A stretch of DNA of 64,000 nucleotides, from assembly GCA_022592435.1 (NCBI GenBank), contig JABYQS010000006.1, forward strand, positions 124,001 to 188,000. The letters run 5' to 3'. The position numbers and the translations under genes are program-made. This DNA comes from Cerioporus squamosus (taxonomy: Eukaryota > Basidiomycota > Agaricomycetes > Polyporales > Polyporaceae). Of the stretch, positions 1 through 13,604 are shown in pieces; position 1 is the first letter of the stretch, and every line of letters begins with the position of its first letter. The notes under the pieces are model-generated. The model worked only from the letters and a program-made list of their open reading frames with translations, had not been told where the DNA came from and searched no databases.

Positions 1-922
1 TGGACATGGACGACGACCGTGAGGAGAGTCCGTCTGGCTCGTCGACAAGCGAGCAGCGGACCATGCACGAGAGAACGCCTCTGCTCGCAGACGACGCCGC
101 GTCCGACGACTCGCACACGCACGCCGGTAACGGCCATAGCCACGGCCATGGCCATGGAGGCCACGGACACTCCCATGGCTCTATGAACATGCGTGCTTTG
201 CTCCTGCACGTCCTTGGCGACGCGTTGGGCAACGTGGGCGTTATTGCGACGGGCCTGGTTATCTGGCTCACGACCTGGAGCTGGAAGTACTACTTCGACC
301 CGATCATCAGTTTGGTAATCACCGTCATTATCTTCTCCTCCGCTCTTCCCCTGGGTAAGTCCCTTCATGTTGCGTCTCTCTGACAGTATCTCACTTTCCT
401 GGTGACGGGACAGTGCAAAGCACGGCGTTTATCCTGTTGCAGGGAGTCCCGGCAACCATCTCGTTGGACGAAGTCCGTGATGCGATCCTTGAGGTAGACG
501 GAGTGCTGTCCGTGCATGAGCTGCATATCTGGCAGCTGTCGGAGAGCAAGATCGTTGCCTCCGTGCATGTCATGGCGTCCCGCAAGCACGACTTCATGCC
601 TGTAGCTGCGAAGATCCGGAAGGAACTCCACGACCGGGGGATCCATTCATGCACGATACAGCCCGAGTATCACCATCCGCGCAACTCCCCGCCTGAAGAG
701 CATCTCAGGGTATGTCCATTGCAGTGTTCGGTCGTGCTTCTTCGGAATGCTAATCTGACGATCCATTCTAGACGTCAGCAGAGTCGTCATGTCTGGTTCT
801 ATGCCCACCTGACCAGGAGTGCAACCCGTCAGAAAACGCGTGCTGCCGTGAGTACCTGTCGATCCTCCTCCCTGAATATCTAGTTGACATCCTCGGCAGC
901 CCCACCGCCGATCGACGTCTGA
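1..922 (+). CDS. ZRC1: Zn2+/cation efflux transporter (CDF family), 5'-truncated by window edge
   Basis: C-terminal part of a vacuolar-type cation diffusion facilitator that exchanges Zn2+ (and possibly Co2+ or Cd2+) for protons. The visible part has the His-rich cytosolic loop HSHGHGHGGHGHSHG, then two membrane segments with the CDF signature HVLGDALGNVGVI (His and Asp of the transport site) and DPIISLVITVII. A cytosolic ferredoxin-like domain follows (VDGVLSVHELHIWQLSESK). Splicing by eye gives exons ending at 354, then 414-709, 772-847 and 900-922, all with GT-AG borders. The tail ENACCPPPPIDV ends at TGA 920-922. A Cys-rich tail of this kind is common in fungal Zrc1/Cot1 proteins. The N-terminus lies outside the window, and the Met near position 6 is internal. 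The symbol is assigned by family; Cot1-type specificity cannot be excluded. Confidence 0.85.
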
Positions 923-1114
923 TAGCCTCCAGAGTCGCGTCACTTTCCTTGATATTCGTTTGTTTTATTCTCCTCCTCGGCCACCCACCCCTCCTACCTG
1001 TAATTTGTGCACTATGGTATTCGTCAAATATTCGCACATTGCTACGTACTCGCTACTCGCTACTCTTACTTATGTACCCAGGGACACCAATACAAGTAGT
1101 AACTCGGAAACGAT

Positions 1115-4100
1115 TCACACCTCGGCCGCGAACGTCGGGAAATTCGCCACGAATGGCTGCATGGCCGTGAGCCGCTGCAGGACCATGCCGGCCACCGTCC
1201 CGTTCCCGCGTCGCTTGAGATCGCCCGCCAACCGCCGGGCCATTGACGTGACGGACTGCCCCAAGACGTTCCGCTCTTCTCCGCACGTTGTGAGCAGCGC
1301 CCACTCGAGGTGGAGTGCCCCTGTGAGTGACGACGAGATGACAGCGACGAGGAACTCGACCCAGATCGTCTGCTCTGTCGCGGCGAGGTTGTCTGCGGAC
1401 GCGACCAGGGAAGGCAGGATGAGGTGCAGGAAGATCGGGAGGAGTGGCGGGGAGCGCGATGTTCGGGGGATGGTCAGCACGAACGTCGCGAAGCGGCGCG
1501 GGGCCTCCATGTCTGAGACCGTGGAGGCGAGTAGGTGGACGAGCTGGTCCCAGAGCATGCGGAGGAACTTCGTGGGCGGGCAGAGCAGCAGGCACCGATC
1601 TAGGTCGAGCGCGGGGGCGCGGCCTGCGCGTGCGGCCGATACAGCGTTCATGACTAGCTGACGGGCTTGGCTTTTCCCGTCTGTCGCTCCTGGAGTTATC
1701 GACAGCGGATTGTGCAGCTCTGTGTATTCTGTTAGGATCACGAATTAAGAGGGTGTGGTGCAGCATTACTTACCTTCTATTGGTAAGCCCAGTGCTCGAA
1801 GAGCTGCTGGACGGATCACCTTGACGTCAGGCGGGTTCTCGCTTTTCTTGAACAGCTCCTCGACGTTCGGTGGCAGGGGATCTGGGATCGACCGGAGGAC
1901 GTTGGGGGCGGACAGGGACAGCACCGTAGGAGGGCAAGAAGGAGACGTGAGAAGTGTTTTGAGGACGTCCAGCTGAACGGGTGCGATGTACCTAGTATAT
2001 GCGGTGAATCGGATGTGCCCATAATATTGAGCCTCGACGGGGAGAACACCTACCCTCGACGCTGAATATCTGAGAGCAGAAACCTGATGACGCCGGCCAG
2101 GGTCCAATTCAGCAGGGGACCTAGGAAGTACGAAATCCCGTTGTTGAGCACCTCCTTGTCCATCTTGACCTTGTTTTCTGTCACTGAGTGTATCGCGTGG
2201 GCGAACAGGAACGGCGCAATCTTCAACAGGGTCTTAGGGCGTGTAGCTCTGTATAGACGTCAAGCTCTCTCGTTCTACATGGAGACAGAGACCGGCTGCC
2301 ACATACCGCAGGATAGTGTCTTCGATACCCTCACTTCCAGGATCGAACAGAGCCTTGGTCCATGAGGTGAACGCTGCAGGCTCGTCTCCGGTGAGTGAGT
2401 CTGCACGGACATTCATCCCGGCAGTCCGCAAGAACTCGGGGTTCAGCTGCCTTTCTCCGACTTTGAACTGCAGTGACCCGAGCTGGATAGCACATCTCAG
2501 CACCGTTGACATTATGGCCTCAACCTCACTCACGTTGAGTCGCGCGATGGTGGCTTCAGCAAACAAGACCACGTCGCCCAGATGGCTAACCGCCGTCTGG
2601 GGGTCGCCTTACTCCAAATGTTCGTGAGCTCGGAGTGATCATAGGATAGCTAATGACTACGCACCGACAGTCTCGCAGTCATAATCCTCGATGAATGCCA
2701 GCGCATAAGCTACCAAGTCGGTGATTTTGGCGTGGAGAGACAGCATATCTAGTGCCATTTCATGTGTACAGAGCATCTTGCACACCAACCCAAGCGACTC
2801 TGCATCCATGTTCTTTGAGGAAGTGGTGAAGCGCTGCAGGGCATTGTCAGGAACGTCGCTGGTGAGGACTGGCATACGAATTTACTAACCTTCACGACTA
2901 CGTCAGCGAATGCTGCATGGCAGCAGGGGTCTTTCCAGGCACGGTACAACAGGATCTCGATGTCTTCAGGTGTAGCATCTGACGACAGCTTGCCCTCAAA
3001 GTATCCCTGGAGAGTGTGTCAGCGCTGAAACAACGTATCAAGAGGAGTCGATACTTGCAGGAAGGTCGACTCCTGCTTCCTGTGCGTCCGTCGCAATACG
3101 AGGGTGGAAGTCATTCGATAAGTTTGGGTTGATGGTTGCAACGACCGCCTGCTCGACGACGCCAACGGATAGAAGTTGGTACAGGAACTCCGATAGGAAG
3201 GACTGCGGCCTATAGTTTACGGGTTCACTAGCGGGAGAGGAGCCAACCCGCAAGCACTCACATCACGGACTTGTCGCTCGCTGTGTCTGACACTCCAGCC
3301 TGCCCATTGTTGTCCACCTTCTCTAGGAGATCAGTGCGATGCAGAACGTGTGGCAATGCGAACTGCAACGCTGAGTGCTAAACTCTGTCAACTACCGCCC
3401 TCACGTGCAGGTGATTGGACTCACCCAGTCCGCTTCGGATATGCCTTCAGGTCGTCCTACTTTTCTGAACGAGGCAAGTAGATGAGGCAACTATGTTCTT
3501 CATTAGGTGGGCCACAGGGTTATCGAGCGCTGACACTGACCCTGCCAATCGTGAACGCTCTCCAGATTGAAGAGGCCTTTGTCGGTCCTCCAGGGCTGAT
3601 ACTTTGCGCCAAACATGTCAATGCGGAGATGATGAGTTGCGCGTAGAACGTCACCGGGGTCCAAGACGATCCCCGCAGAAGGGACACAAGTATCGCGACT
3701 GCATGTGGTCCGTCACCTGAACCGAACTCTCCCGCTCTACAACATATCTACAAAGGATGAGCTCAGCGCGCAGTGGAAGAGTTTAAGGAGGAAGGTTTTC
3801 ACCAGGTGATTGAGGACAAGACTGCAGGTGACGATGTCTGTCTCCGAGCTGGATCCAAGGACAGTATGCTGCAGCGTGTGCATCATCTGCGTCTCTCTCG
3901 CCACCTTGGCGTCGTCCCCAAGATACATGCTGAGAGAGTAGGCGAAGGTTTCGAGCACCTGACGGACGCCTCCCGATATCCGTGGGTTCTGCAACAGCTC
4001 GTTGGCATCGGCGAAGTACAGCATGGCCTGGCCCGGGGCGACCTGCGACACGTCCGACACGCACGAGAGCAGGAGGACGAGTAGCTCCGAGGCGGAGGTT

Positions 4101-4669
4101 GTCAATTGATGGAAGTTCGAGACGGGAAGTTCGTATGCAATGCGCATGAGTTGCATAGCACACTGAACAGTGCTGAGAAGTCGGGTCGCAGGTTCGCCGT
4201 AAGGGACAAGGGTACCAGTAGCAGGTAGACCGGACGCGTAATGGTGGTCCAGGGCGACTCTGCATAGCATGTCCAGCGTCGCAGCATCTTGGAGGGATGG
4301 TGCGGCTAGCAAGAACGCCGTGAGGAACGTCGGGAGGGACAGCACGCCATCTTCGATAGCTTGCTTGAGGTATCCTTGCAGAGTGGGATCACCGGGGTAG
4401 TCCCGGAAGAGTACCAACACAGAGTCTATGCAAAGGTCTGTCTGTCAGCATCCATAGACTCATTGAATAAAAAGATTCTGACTGCTGATATTTGATTCGA
4501 CGCTATGAGCGGCGTTGTGGGCCAGGTTCTTGGATATGAACAACTTGCAGAGGGCGAGCCACTAGATGACGTAGTGAGCACATTCTCATGGTGGCGCATG
4601 AGCCAGACGTACTTTGCGTGCAGTTATCCCACTCTGATACGAATTCCTGGTGAGCTCGCTCAAAGACAT
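1115..4669 (-). CDS. MED5: Mediator complex subunit 5 (Med5/Nut1 family)
   Basis: Large helical subunit of the Mediator tail module, which links activators to RNA polymerase II in the nucleus. The start ATG is at 4669 and gives MSLSELTRNSYQSGIT, the family's usual opening. Exon 1 is 4613-4669 and exon 2 is 4483-4561 (WLALCKLFISKNLAHNAA). Exon 3 starts at 4437 with LCIDSVLVLFRDYPG and runs past TFLTAFLLAAPSLQDAATL. Further exons carry the typical blocks LGLVCKMLCTHEMALDML, VAYALAFIEDYDCETVG and VVLFAEATIARLN, and the last exon ends FPTFAAEV at 1115. About ten short introns interrupt the gene, so the protein is roughly 1,000 residues, normal for Med5. It lies 287 bp downstream of the golgin gene on the same strand. 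Identification is by family pattern recognition; Med5 diverges fast and shows no catalytic motif. Confidence 0.85.
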
Positions 4670-4956
4670 GCCTCAACCGCAATCTGCTCAGGCGATCGTG
4701 GTGGTTGCACTCGAAGAACACGCGTCTACCGTCAGCTGCACTGCTTTAACCTTTCGCTGCACCATGGTCAAGAGCTCCGTCCTCCGACATATAGTTTTCC
4801 TCCGTTTCCAAGGGATATGCATTGCGTACGAATATGCATAAACAATTAGATAGTGTGCAACAACGTGGCGGGCCTGCCGCGAGGTATTCAATGCGGGGTA
4901 TGTACTACTATGTGGTGCGGCGTTACGACTAATCCAAGGTATAGCATACTTAATGA

Positions 4957-7900
4957 TCATGCTTTCGCGATGAGCCGTCGAGTCTCCTGTGGTGTGAATC
5001 GCAGGATCGTCGACAAGATGCGGATGAGATGCGGCTGCAGAAATATGAGTGAGATGTCCATATAGATGGAAGAGCTCAAACATACCCTCATTTCCTTATG
5101 TTCCAAGAACTGAAGGATCACATTCCGGAGGTACTCGAAGTTGACTTCTTCCTCTGACTTCCCGGTCGACGGAGACGACCGCCTCGAGGACGTCTCCCGA
5201 GAGGTCAGGTCAGACACAGATGACACTGGAGACCGTATCTCGGACGTGTTTTCGTTCCGCGAAGCCCAGTAGCCAACTCCAGGACCACGTTGCTTCTCGA
5301 GCAATGCAACAGAGGATTGCACTTTGCGCAGCTCCTCGCGCAAGGTCTGAACATCGGGTGAGCAAGAGGATTGAGTGCAAGACGTTCACGAACTCACCTT
5401 ATTCTGCGCACGCAGCTGGGCTTCGCGGCCCTTGCTCTCGTCCGCGAACTGCTGCAAGTCGGCCGTTTTCGCGCTGAGCTCAGCGAGCTGGTTCTTTGCC
5501 ACAGTCTTCGAGCAATGTCAGCGTGATAGCTCGTCGTAAGTCCCTGGAGTGCACGTACCTCGACTTCCGCCGACTTCTCCAACTGCGCATAGAGGTCGGT
5601 GATTTGTTTCTGGTACGATCGGATCTCGCTCTGGAGTGCCTGAATCTCGTCCTTCAGAGCCTGGACACTCTCCGACTCTGCGTCTTTGCTCTTCTGGGAC
5701 GAGTTTACCACTGCCTTGAGCGACTCGACTTCGCGTGCCCGCTCGGCCAACTTCTTGCTCCAGTGCGCCTCTCCTTCGTCGCGCTCGCGCTCAGCCTCCG
5801 CCAACCTCCTGCGCAAGTCGCTGAGCTTGGCCTCGTACTTGGACTCAGCAGCGGCGAGCAGGCGGGTAACCTCCTCTGTGGATGGTCCAGGGGATTGGTC
5901 CTTCATGTTCTGTTCACGGCGCACGTCCGAGAACTCCTCCTGGAGGAGAGCGATGCGGTCGTTCGCCTCACGAAGCTGGTACTGCAGCTCGGTGTTCTGT
6001 CCTTGGAGGGACTCCAGCGTAGACTGAGAGGACTCCAGTTCCGCCTGACGCATTTGCAGCTGATCGAAGAGCTTGTCCTTCTCCTTCGAGAGCGTACGGA
6101 CCGTGCTCTCGAGATCGGAGATACGCGCCTTTTTGTTCTCCATCTCCCTGACATGAGTCGTCTATATACGAGGTCAAGCAATGACATGGGTAAATGCCGA
6201 GAATCTCACATACCTTGGTCGTGATGGCCTCAAGCTCGAACTGTCCTCTGAGGGCAGCAAGCTCCTTCTCATGCTTCTCCTTCAAGACAGCCACCTCCTT
6301 GTCGAAATGTGCCCTCAGGCCCTGTAGCGCCGTCTCCCGCTCCGAGTTGACCTTGTCAATCTCGGCTTGTAGTCTCGCCCTCTCCGCCTTCTCCTTCTCC
6401 CGCTCCACCTTTTGGCTCTCCTTCACCGTACCAATCTCCTTCAGCGCGTCGTCTCGTTCCTTCTCCGCCTTGACCAGCTTCTGCCTAACGGTCTTCAGCA
6501 GTGCGATGGCCTTCGTCCGCTTTTCTTCCTCCTCCTTCGCGTTGTTCGTCGCTTTGCTGAGCTCGGCCTGCAGGCGCTCGATCTCTGCCTTGCGTTTGGC
6601 CGACTCCTGTTCGACCTGGCTCGTTGAGCCCTGCGAAGCTTTGAGAAGCTTCTCCGCTTCCTCCACCTGACCCTTCAGCTTGTCAATTTGGTCAGTCAAG
6701 GACTTCGACTCGAGACGGTGGATATCTCGGAGCTCTTCCAAACGCTCGTCCTGACCTGTAAACTAAGATGATCGTACGGTACGCGGGAGAGGACGAGCTG
6801 TACGTACGAGTGAGCTTGCCAGTGAGCCGTCGGATCTCATCCTGCGCCATCTGTGCATGGAGTCAGCGATTACGAAGAATGACAACGGAGCTCCGGGCTG
6901 CTCACCTCGGTCTTGAGACTCATATTCTGGAGGAAGTCCCGCAGGGCATCGGCCTCAGTAACGCTCTCCACAGAGGTGAGCTCGCGTAGAACGCGGTCAG
7001 CAGCCAACTTCTCGGCTTGTAGGCGCTTGAAAGAGGTGGAGACGTCTATAGCGGATGAGATGGAAGTCGACTAGGTGCGCTTGTCAAACGTACCTGTGAA
7101 CCGCTGCTCTACGAGCTTAAGTCGCTTCTGCAACGCCTCGACATCGACGCCGTCAACTGTCTTCGCACTGGGAGTGGCAGCCCGGGGGATGTCCAACTCG
7201 GCAGTAGGACCGTCTAGGATTGGCATAGACTGAGAGACGGGATCATCGCTGGCGGCATCTTCGACAACAGCCGCAGGCGGCTCTCCAGCCAGCGCGTCCA
7301 CAGGCGGAATAGGCTCTGCAAGAGGGTCGTCAGGCTGGCCCTCGGAGACAGAGCCCGTGCTCTGAGGCGCGTCAGGCTCGGGAGTCGCAGGATCTTGCAG
7401 TTCCGGCACGGGTGCAGGTTCGGAATGGGAGGAAGACGCAACCTCTTGCTCAGTAGAAGTCGACGCAAGTTCTGCTTCCGGTTCTGAGCTGGTGGAAGCT
7501 GCCGCCACTGGCTCGATCTCCGTCTCCTCCGTCGCAGCGGGAAGCTCCTGGTCACCGGCGGTCTGCTCGGGCGGAGGGACCGGTTCCGCATTGTCAGGAG
7601 AAGTATCCTCGGGAGATGTGGTGACAACCTCTCCTGGTGGGGTCGCGTCCACCGCGGGTGCCGCCTCGTCTCCATTCATCGACGGACTCGGGCTCTCCGA
7701 GAGCTTCGGTATTCCAGATATGCTCTCCGCAGCACCATGAAGGGACACGGGAGCCTCAGTAGTTGGAGAGGCGAGCGGCGAGTCTGGCAGGGGAGTAGAC
7801 CTCGGCGAGAGGGGATTGGGAGGCCCTTTCACGACCGGCATGTCCTTGTCTTCAGACGCGGGGGCCAGCGGGTGATCTGCGGAAGGTACGGGGGACGGGG

Positions 7901-8270
7901 ACGCCCTCGCAGACGACGAAGGGGTACTCGTACCAGACGCATCTCCAACCGAGAACTTGGCGCGGAGCCTATCCTCCAGTGTGGACCTCCCGGTGAGACG
8001 CGGCTTGGGTGCAGGCGTCGATGTAGGTTCCGCAGCAGCTGGAGAGGCCGCTCGTGCTGGGCTATGGCTTGGACTAGCGGGTCGCTGGATGACTAGAGAC
8101 TTCTTGAGAGTACTCAAGGCAGACTCAGCGAGTTGGGAGGAGGACGAGAAGGAGGTGCGTATGCTGGAGTCCGTGGATTCACGCGCTGGTGTCTCTCCGT
8201 TGGACGCGTCTTGAGATGTCCTGGGAGCCTGCGCTAGGTTCTCAACAGCATGTCGCCATTGAGTGAACAT
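4957..8270 (-). CDS. IMH1: Golgin with C-terminal GRIP domain (Imh1-like)
   Basis: Coiled-coil tether of the trans-Golgi network, normally recruited by an Arl1-type GTPase through the GRIP domain. The ATG at 8270 opens MFTQWRHAVENLAQ, followed by roughly 390 residues of Pro/Ser/Thr/Glu-rich, low-complexity sequence. From about 7090 down to 5400 there is near-continuous coiled coil (for example KAEKERDDALKEIGTVKESQ and LRRRLAEAERERDEG). The last exons give FEYLRNVILQFLEHKEM and, after one intron, a segment ending LRFTPQETRRLIAKA at 4957. The Tyr in EYLRN fits the invariant GRIP tyrosine and argues against the related GRAB domain of Rud3/GMAP210. Several introns break the coiled coil, and predicted length is about 950 residues. 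The gene symbol is by domain architecture only. Confidence 0.83.
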
Positions 8271-8523
8271 GTTTGGTGCAGGAGTGCGGGAAGAATCTGA
8301 GAACGAGACCCGTGAAGTCGAGCACGGTGTGGTGACGGTAGGAGCAGCAGGTATGGCAGGTCGCAGGAGCGGTACGACACCGAGCCGCTCGTACCGGTAT
8401 GAGCGCTTGCCGGTCTCTAGCACATGTACAGTTAACGCGTCGGGCTTCATGGACTTGAGTGCGAAAGCAAACAACGGCATAATGGGGATCTGATAGAGTA
8501 CATTACAACTACAGTACAATGAA

Positions 8524-9643
8524 TCAGGGAGAGTCCGGTGCAGCAACCTCCTTGCCCTTGCCATTCACCGCCGGGGATGGCGCATTGGTAGGTGGTATAT
8601 AGGGCGACGGTGTGGATGGCGCACTGGCTGCAGGTGAACTACCGGCCAGTTGCCATGCGGGTATTGAGGGCTTTCCAGGGAGAATGGGAGTCGAGGGGCC
8701 TGTAGACATGCTGGGTCCTCTGCTGAGAAGCAGAGCTTTGAGAGACTTGAGCTCCTGCTGAAGCTCGGCGAGGGACTGGTTGTGGCTCTCTTTGTTTTTG
8801 TCGATCATCTAAAGAGGACATGCATGAGTTGGAGTCGCATGCCTCAAACGAGCGGGAACCAACCTTCGGAAGCATTTCGCGGACATTATTGACTTCTTCA
8901 CGAATCTCCCGCATCTCGTCTCTTGTCCTTGTCTCTCCATCGCGCATGTCCTTGACGGCATCTTCCACTTCCTGTGTAACCTTGGCCACTTTCTCGTTCT
9001 GCTCCTCCACTGCGGTCCGAACGGCGGCGGTCTCGGCCTGGATCTCTTTCAACAATGCTTCGGCGGCATCAAACTGCGCGGCCATGGCATCCTTGTCCTG
9101 CTCGTACGCAGTTACAGAGGGAGGCCGAAGATGTGGCAGGACGTATTTCTGGGAGGCAAGAGTTAGCTCAGATGATTGAGACCGAACACATCCTCACGCA
9201 CCCTGAACAACGCCGCCGCACCGTATGCGACGGTACCAGATACAACAGCGGTGATCTTTCATATGCTTCAGTAGTCATCCAAGCGCCGCGGACAACGCTG
9301 ACACTCACGAAGTAGTCTCTCCAGTCCCATTGATGAGACGGGGGTTGAACGGGGGAATATGGCATAGGTCCATAGACTGGACCGTACGCACTCGGCGGAT
9401 ATGCTTGCACAGATGGACGCGGTGCACTCTGGTTTACTGCGGCCTGCCTCATAGCCTCCTCGATCTCTGGACCGGTGAGACCCTTGGCTTCCAGGAACTG
9501 GACGCGCTGTGCGAGAGGCGAAGCTTGTGCCTGGCAGTCCGGTGAGCGTGCTGTCGTGGAGCCTGGTTGCAGCTACACACCTTTGGGTCGGCAAGGAACG
9601 CGACTGCATTGCGCATGAGCTCCTGCCTGTCGGGGGTGGCCAT
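8524..9643 (-). CDS. PEX14: Peroxisomal membrane docking protein Pex14
   Basis: Core of the peroxisomal import docking complex, which binds the Pex5 cargo receptor. The ATG at 9643 starts MATPDRQELMRNAVAFLADPK. After one intron comes SPLAQRVQFLEAKGLTGPEI followed by EEAMRQA, the conserved Pex14 N-terminal three-helix fold that recognises WxxxF motifs. A Pro/Tyr-rich linker leads to HQWDWRDYF. The next exon encodes a single membrane segment (ITAVVSGTVAYGAAALF), then a coiled coil (VEEQNEKVAKVTQEVEDAV) and a Ser/Pro-rich tail ending GKEVAAPDSP at 8524. Domain order and length match fungal Pex14. It is divergently transcribed from TUF1 with only 223 bp between start codons. Confidence 0.92.
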
Positions 9644-9866
9644 GGCTGCGAGACGGAGGGCTGAGGCAAGAGCAGGTGCCCGTGCGCCGTGCGCCGGTAA
9701 ACGCGAAGCCGACGCTGGGCGCCCGTGACGCGGGGCGGGTGATTGGCGCGCGGGAGGCCGGAGGAAGCCGTGCCGCACTCCGGACGTGGATTTTTGGGCG
9801 TGAGCCTTGCGTGGGTTTGCACGTCTCCACTGCAGCGCTCTGCTTGCATCCACCATCTCTGCCGCC
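9644..9866. promoter_or_regulatory. Bidirectional promoter between PEX14 and TUF1
   Basis: These 223 bp separate the divergent start codons of PEX14 (minus) and TUF1 (plus). Both core promoters and 5'UTRs must lie here or overlap the genes. The sequence is GC-rich (ACGCGGGGCGGG near 9728), with no clear TATA box on either side. Assignment rests on gene geometry only. Confidence 0.55.
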
Positions 9867-12132
<2,266 letters not shown>

Positions 12133-12155
<23 letters not shown>

Positions 12156-12258
12156 GCTGGCGGTCGGTGAAGCGAGTGTGTGGCGGAGGCGAGGACGCGC
12201 GCATCGCGACGACCTTGGAGGTCATGCTTGCGTGCTGCACCGCGGTGAGGATCGATAG
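12133..12258 (+). other. Chimeric mini-ORF: first GCV3 codons fused into antisense guanine deaminase sequence
   Basis: The stray copy of the GCV3 start region begins MFSALRQ exactly like real GCV3 at 18734. It crosses the junction near 12155 and continues for about 34 codons of unrelated sequence antisense to the broken guanine deaminase, ending at TAG 12256-12258. The upstream 330 bp resembles the GCV3 promoter, so transcription is possible. A functional product is not implied. Confidence 0.5.
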
Positions 12259-13356
12259 AGAGAATCCGCCCGAGACGTCCGTTCCCAGCCCGACCTGCCA
12301 CGTACGGGATACACATCGTCAGCGTCATGGGCATGTACATGTTGTGTGTTGCGGAAATATACCTTGACCCCACGGTCGAGCAGCATACTGATGCGCGCGC
12401 ACTCACTGCCCAGACGGTTGTGGCTCACGCCCGCATGCTTCGCCTTGATGAGCTCGACCTCTGCCTCCTCGAGGTGCACGGCGTGCGCGAGGATCGTGTT
12501 CTCGCGCAGCAGCCCGAACGCGTCGTACACCCCGGCGTATGTCGTCTTCTTCGACTTGTGCTTGACCGTCTCGCCGCGAGGAGGGACGTCGCCGGGAACA
12601 ACTGCTTCGTGAACACGATTTCAGACTGATTCTCGGAGATGTGCGTGTGGATCGCGAGGGAGGGGTCGGAGGAGCACGCTTCCCGAGCTCGGAGAGCAGC
12701 TCGCTCGTGCACGAGATCGCGAAGCGGGCGGTCAGGATGGGGCCGACGAGCGGTTCGGTCATTCCTTGTGCTGGCGGGAGAGAGCGGATGTGGGCGATGA
12801 TGTCGCGGGTCGCTGCGACGGATGCCTCCGGGGAGGGCTCGACGTAGTAGCCGGGAGAGTTCCTGTCCATGTTACATTTCTGCAGACACGCGAGTTAAGT
12901 CATATTGCTGAGAAGCCTACAGCGCGAGCGCACCCCGACGAATGCGCGCTGCCCTGCATTGGGAGGATATCAACTCAGAACTTGCGTGCACACTACTTTG
13001 GAGAGTACGAACCATATTGTGGACGAAGTCTGCGAGGATGTTTGTCCTCTCGGAGTGCAAGGTGCCATAGTAACAGCACGTTGTGGACTGCAGTAGCATG
13101 GGTTAGTCAACGAGGGTCAGAGTGAAGGACAATGTGCACCGACTTACCCCATAGTCAAACGTACGCTTGATGATGGCAGTATATGCTCGTTTCGCGAAGC
13201 TTGGATCGGCGAAGCATGCCTCCGTCGGGAACGTCACTTCGGAGAGCCAGTCGAGCAGCTCATGCTGCTGTCCACTGGAGCGGCGTGAGGAGACGGGAAA
13301 GTGCATTATACCTAGTGCCGTACGCACCTGCCAATGTTCGGAAATTGCGATGCGTG
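12156..13356 (-). pseudogene. Truncated, frameshifted guanine deaminase
   Basis: Fragment of a purine-salvage amidohydrolase (guanine to xanthine). Recognisable blocks in order are ASQFPNIGS, GQQHELLDWLSEVTFP, CCYYGTLHSERTNILADFV, CNMDRNSPGYYVEPSPEAS, VGPILTARFAISCTSELL, PSLAIHTHISENQSEIVF, YDAFGLLRENTILAHAVHL and VGLGTDVSGGFSLSIL. It is broken in several ways. No N-terminal third with the first metal-binding HxH was found upstream. One base is missing after SELGK (about 12690) and another after KQLF (about 12602). The usual SHCPTSN block is reduced to SHN. The C-terminus is cut at 12156, where TUF1-GCV3 duplicated sequence starts. Lesions were inferred by comparison with remembered family sequence, not by alignment. 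No intact copy is present in the window. Confidence 0.82.
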
Positions 13357-13604
13357 CTATACGAACCAGTTAGCGGACGTTCCTCAGCACATACTGAGCG
13401 GCACACTCATGCAGAGCGTTGGGTATCTCGACGGGGTTGAGGTCGAGCTCGGACCGGTCATTGAATCAGAATCATACTATATCTTACACACCAGGAACAT
13501 TCAGCAACTACAGCGTGACCGAACAGCGTCGAGTGAGGACATGCGCGCCATGACATCCGCGAACGCGAATGCGAATCCATTCGCTGACCGGCCATGCTCA
13601 TCGA

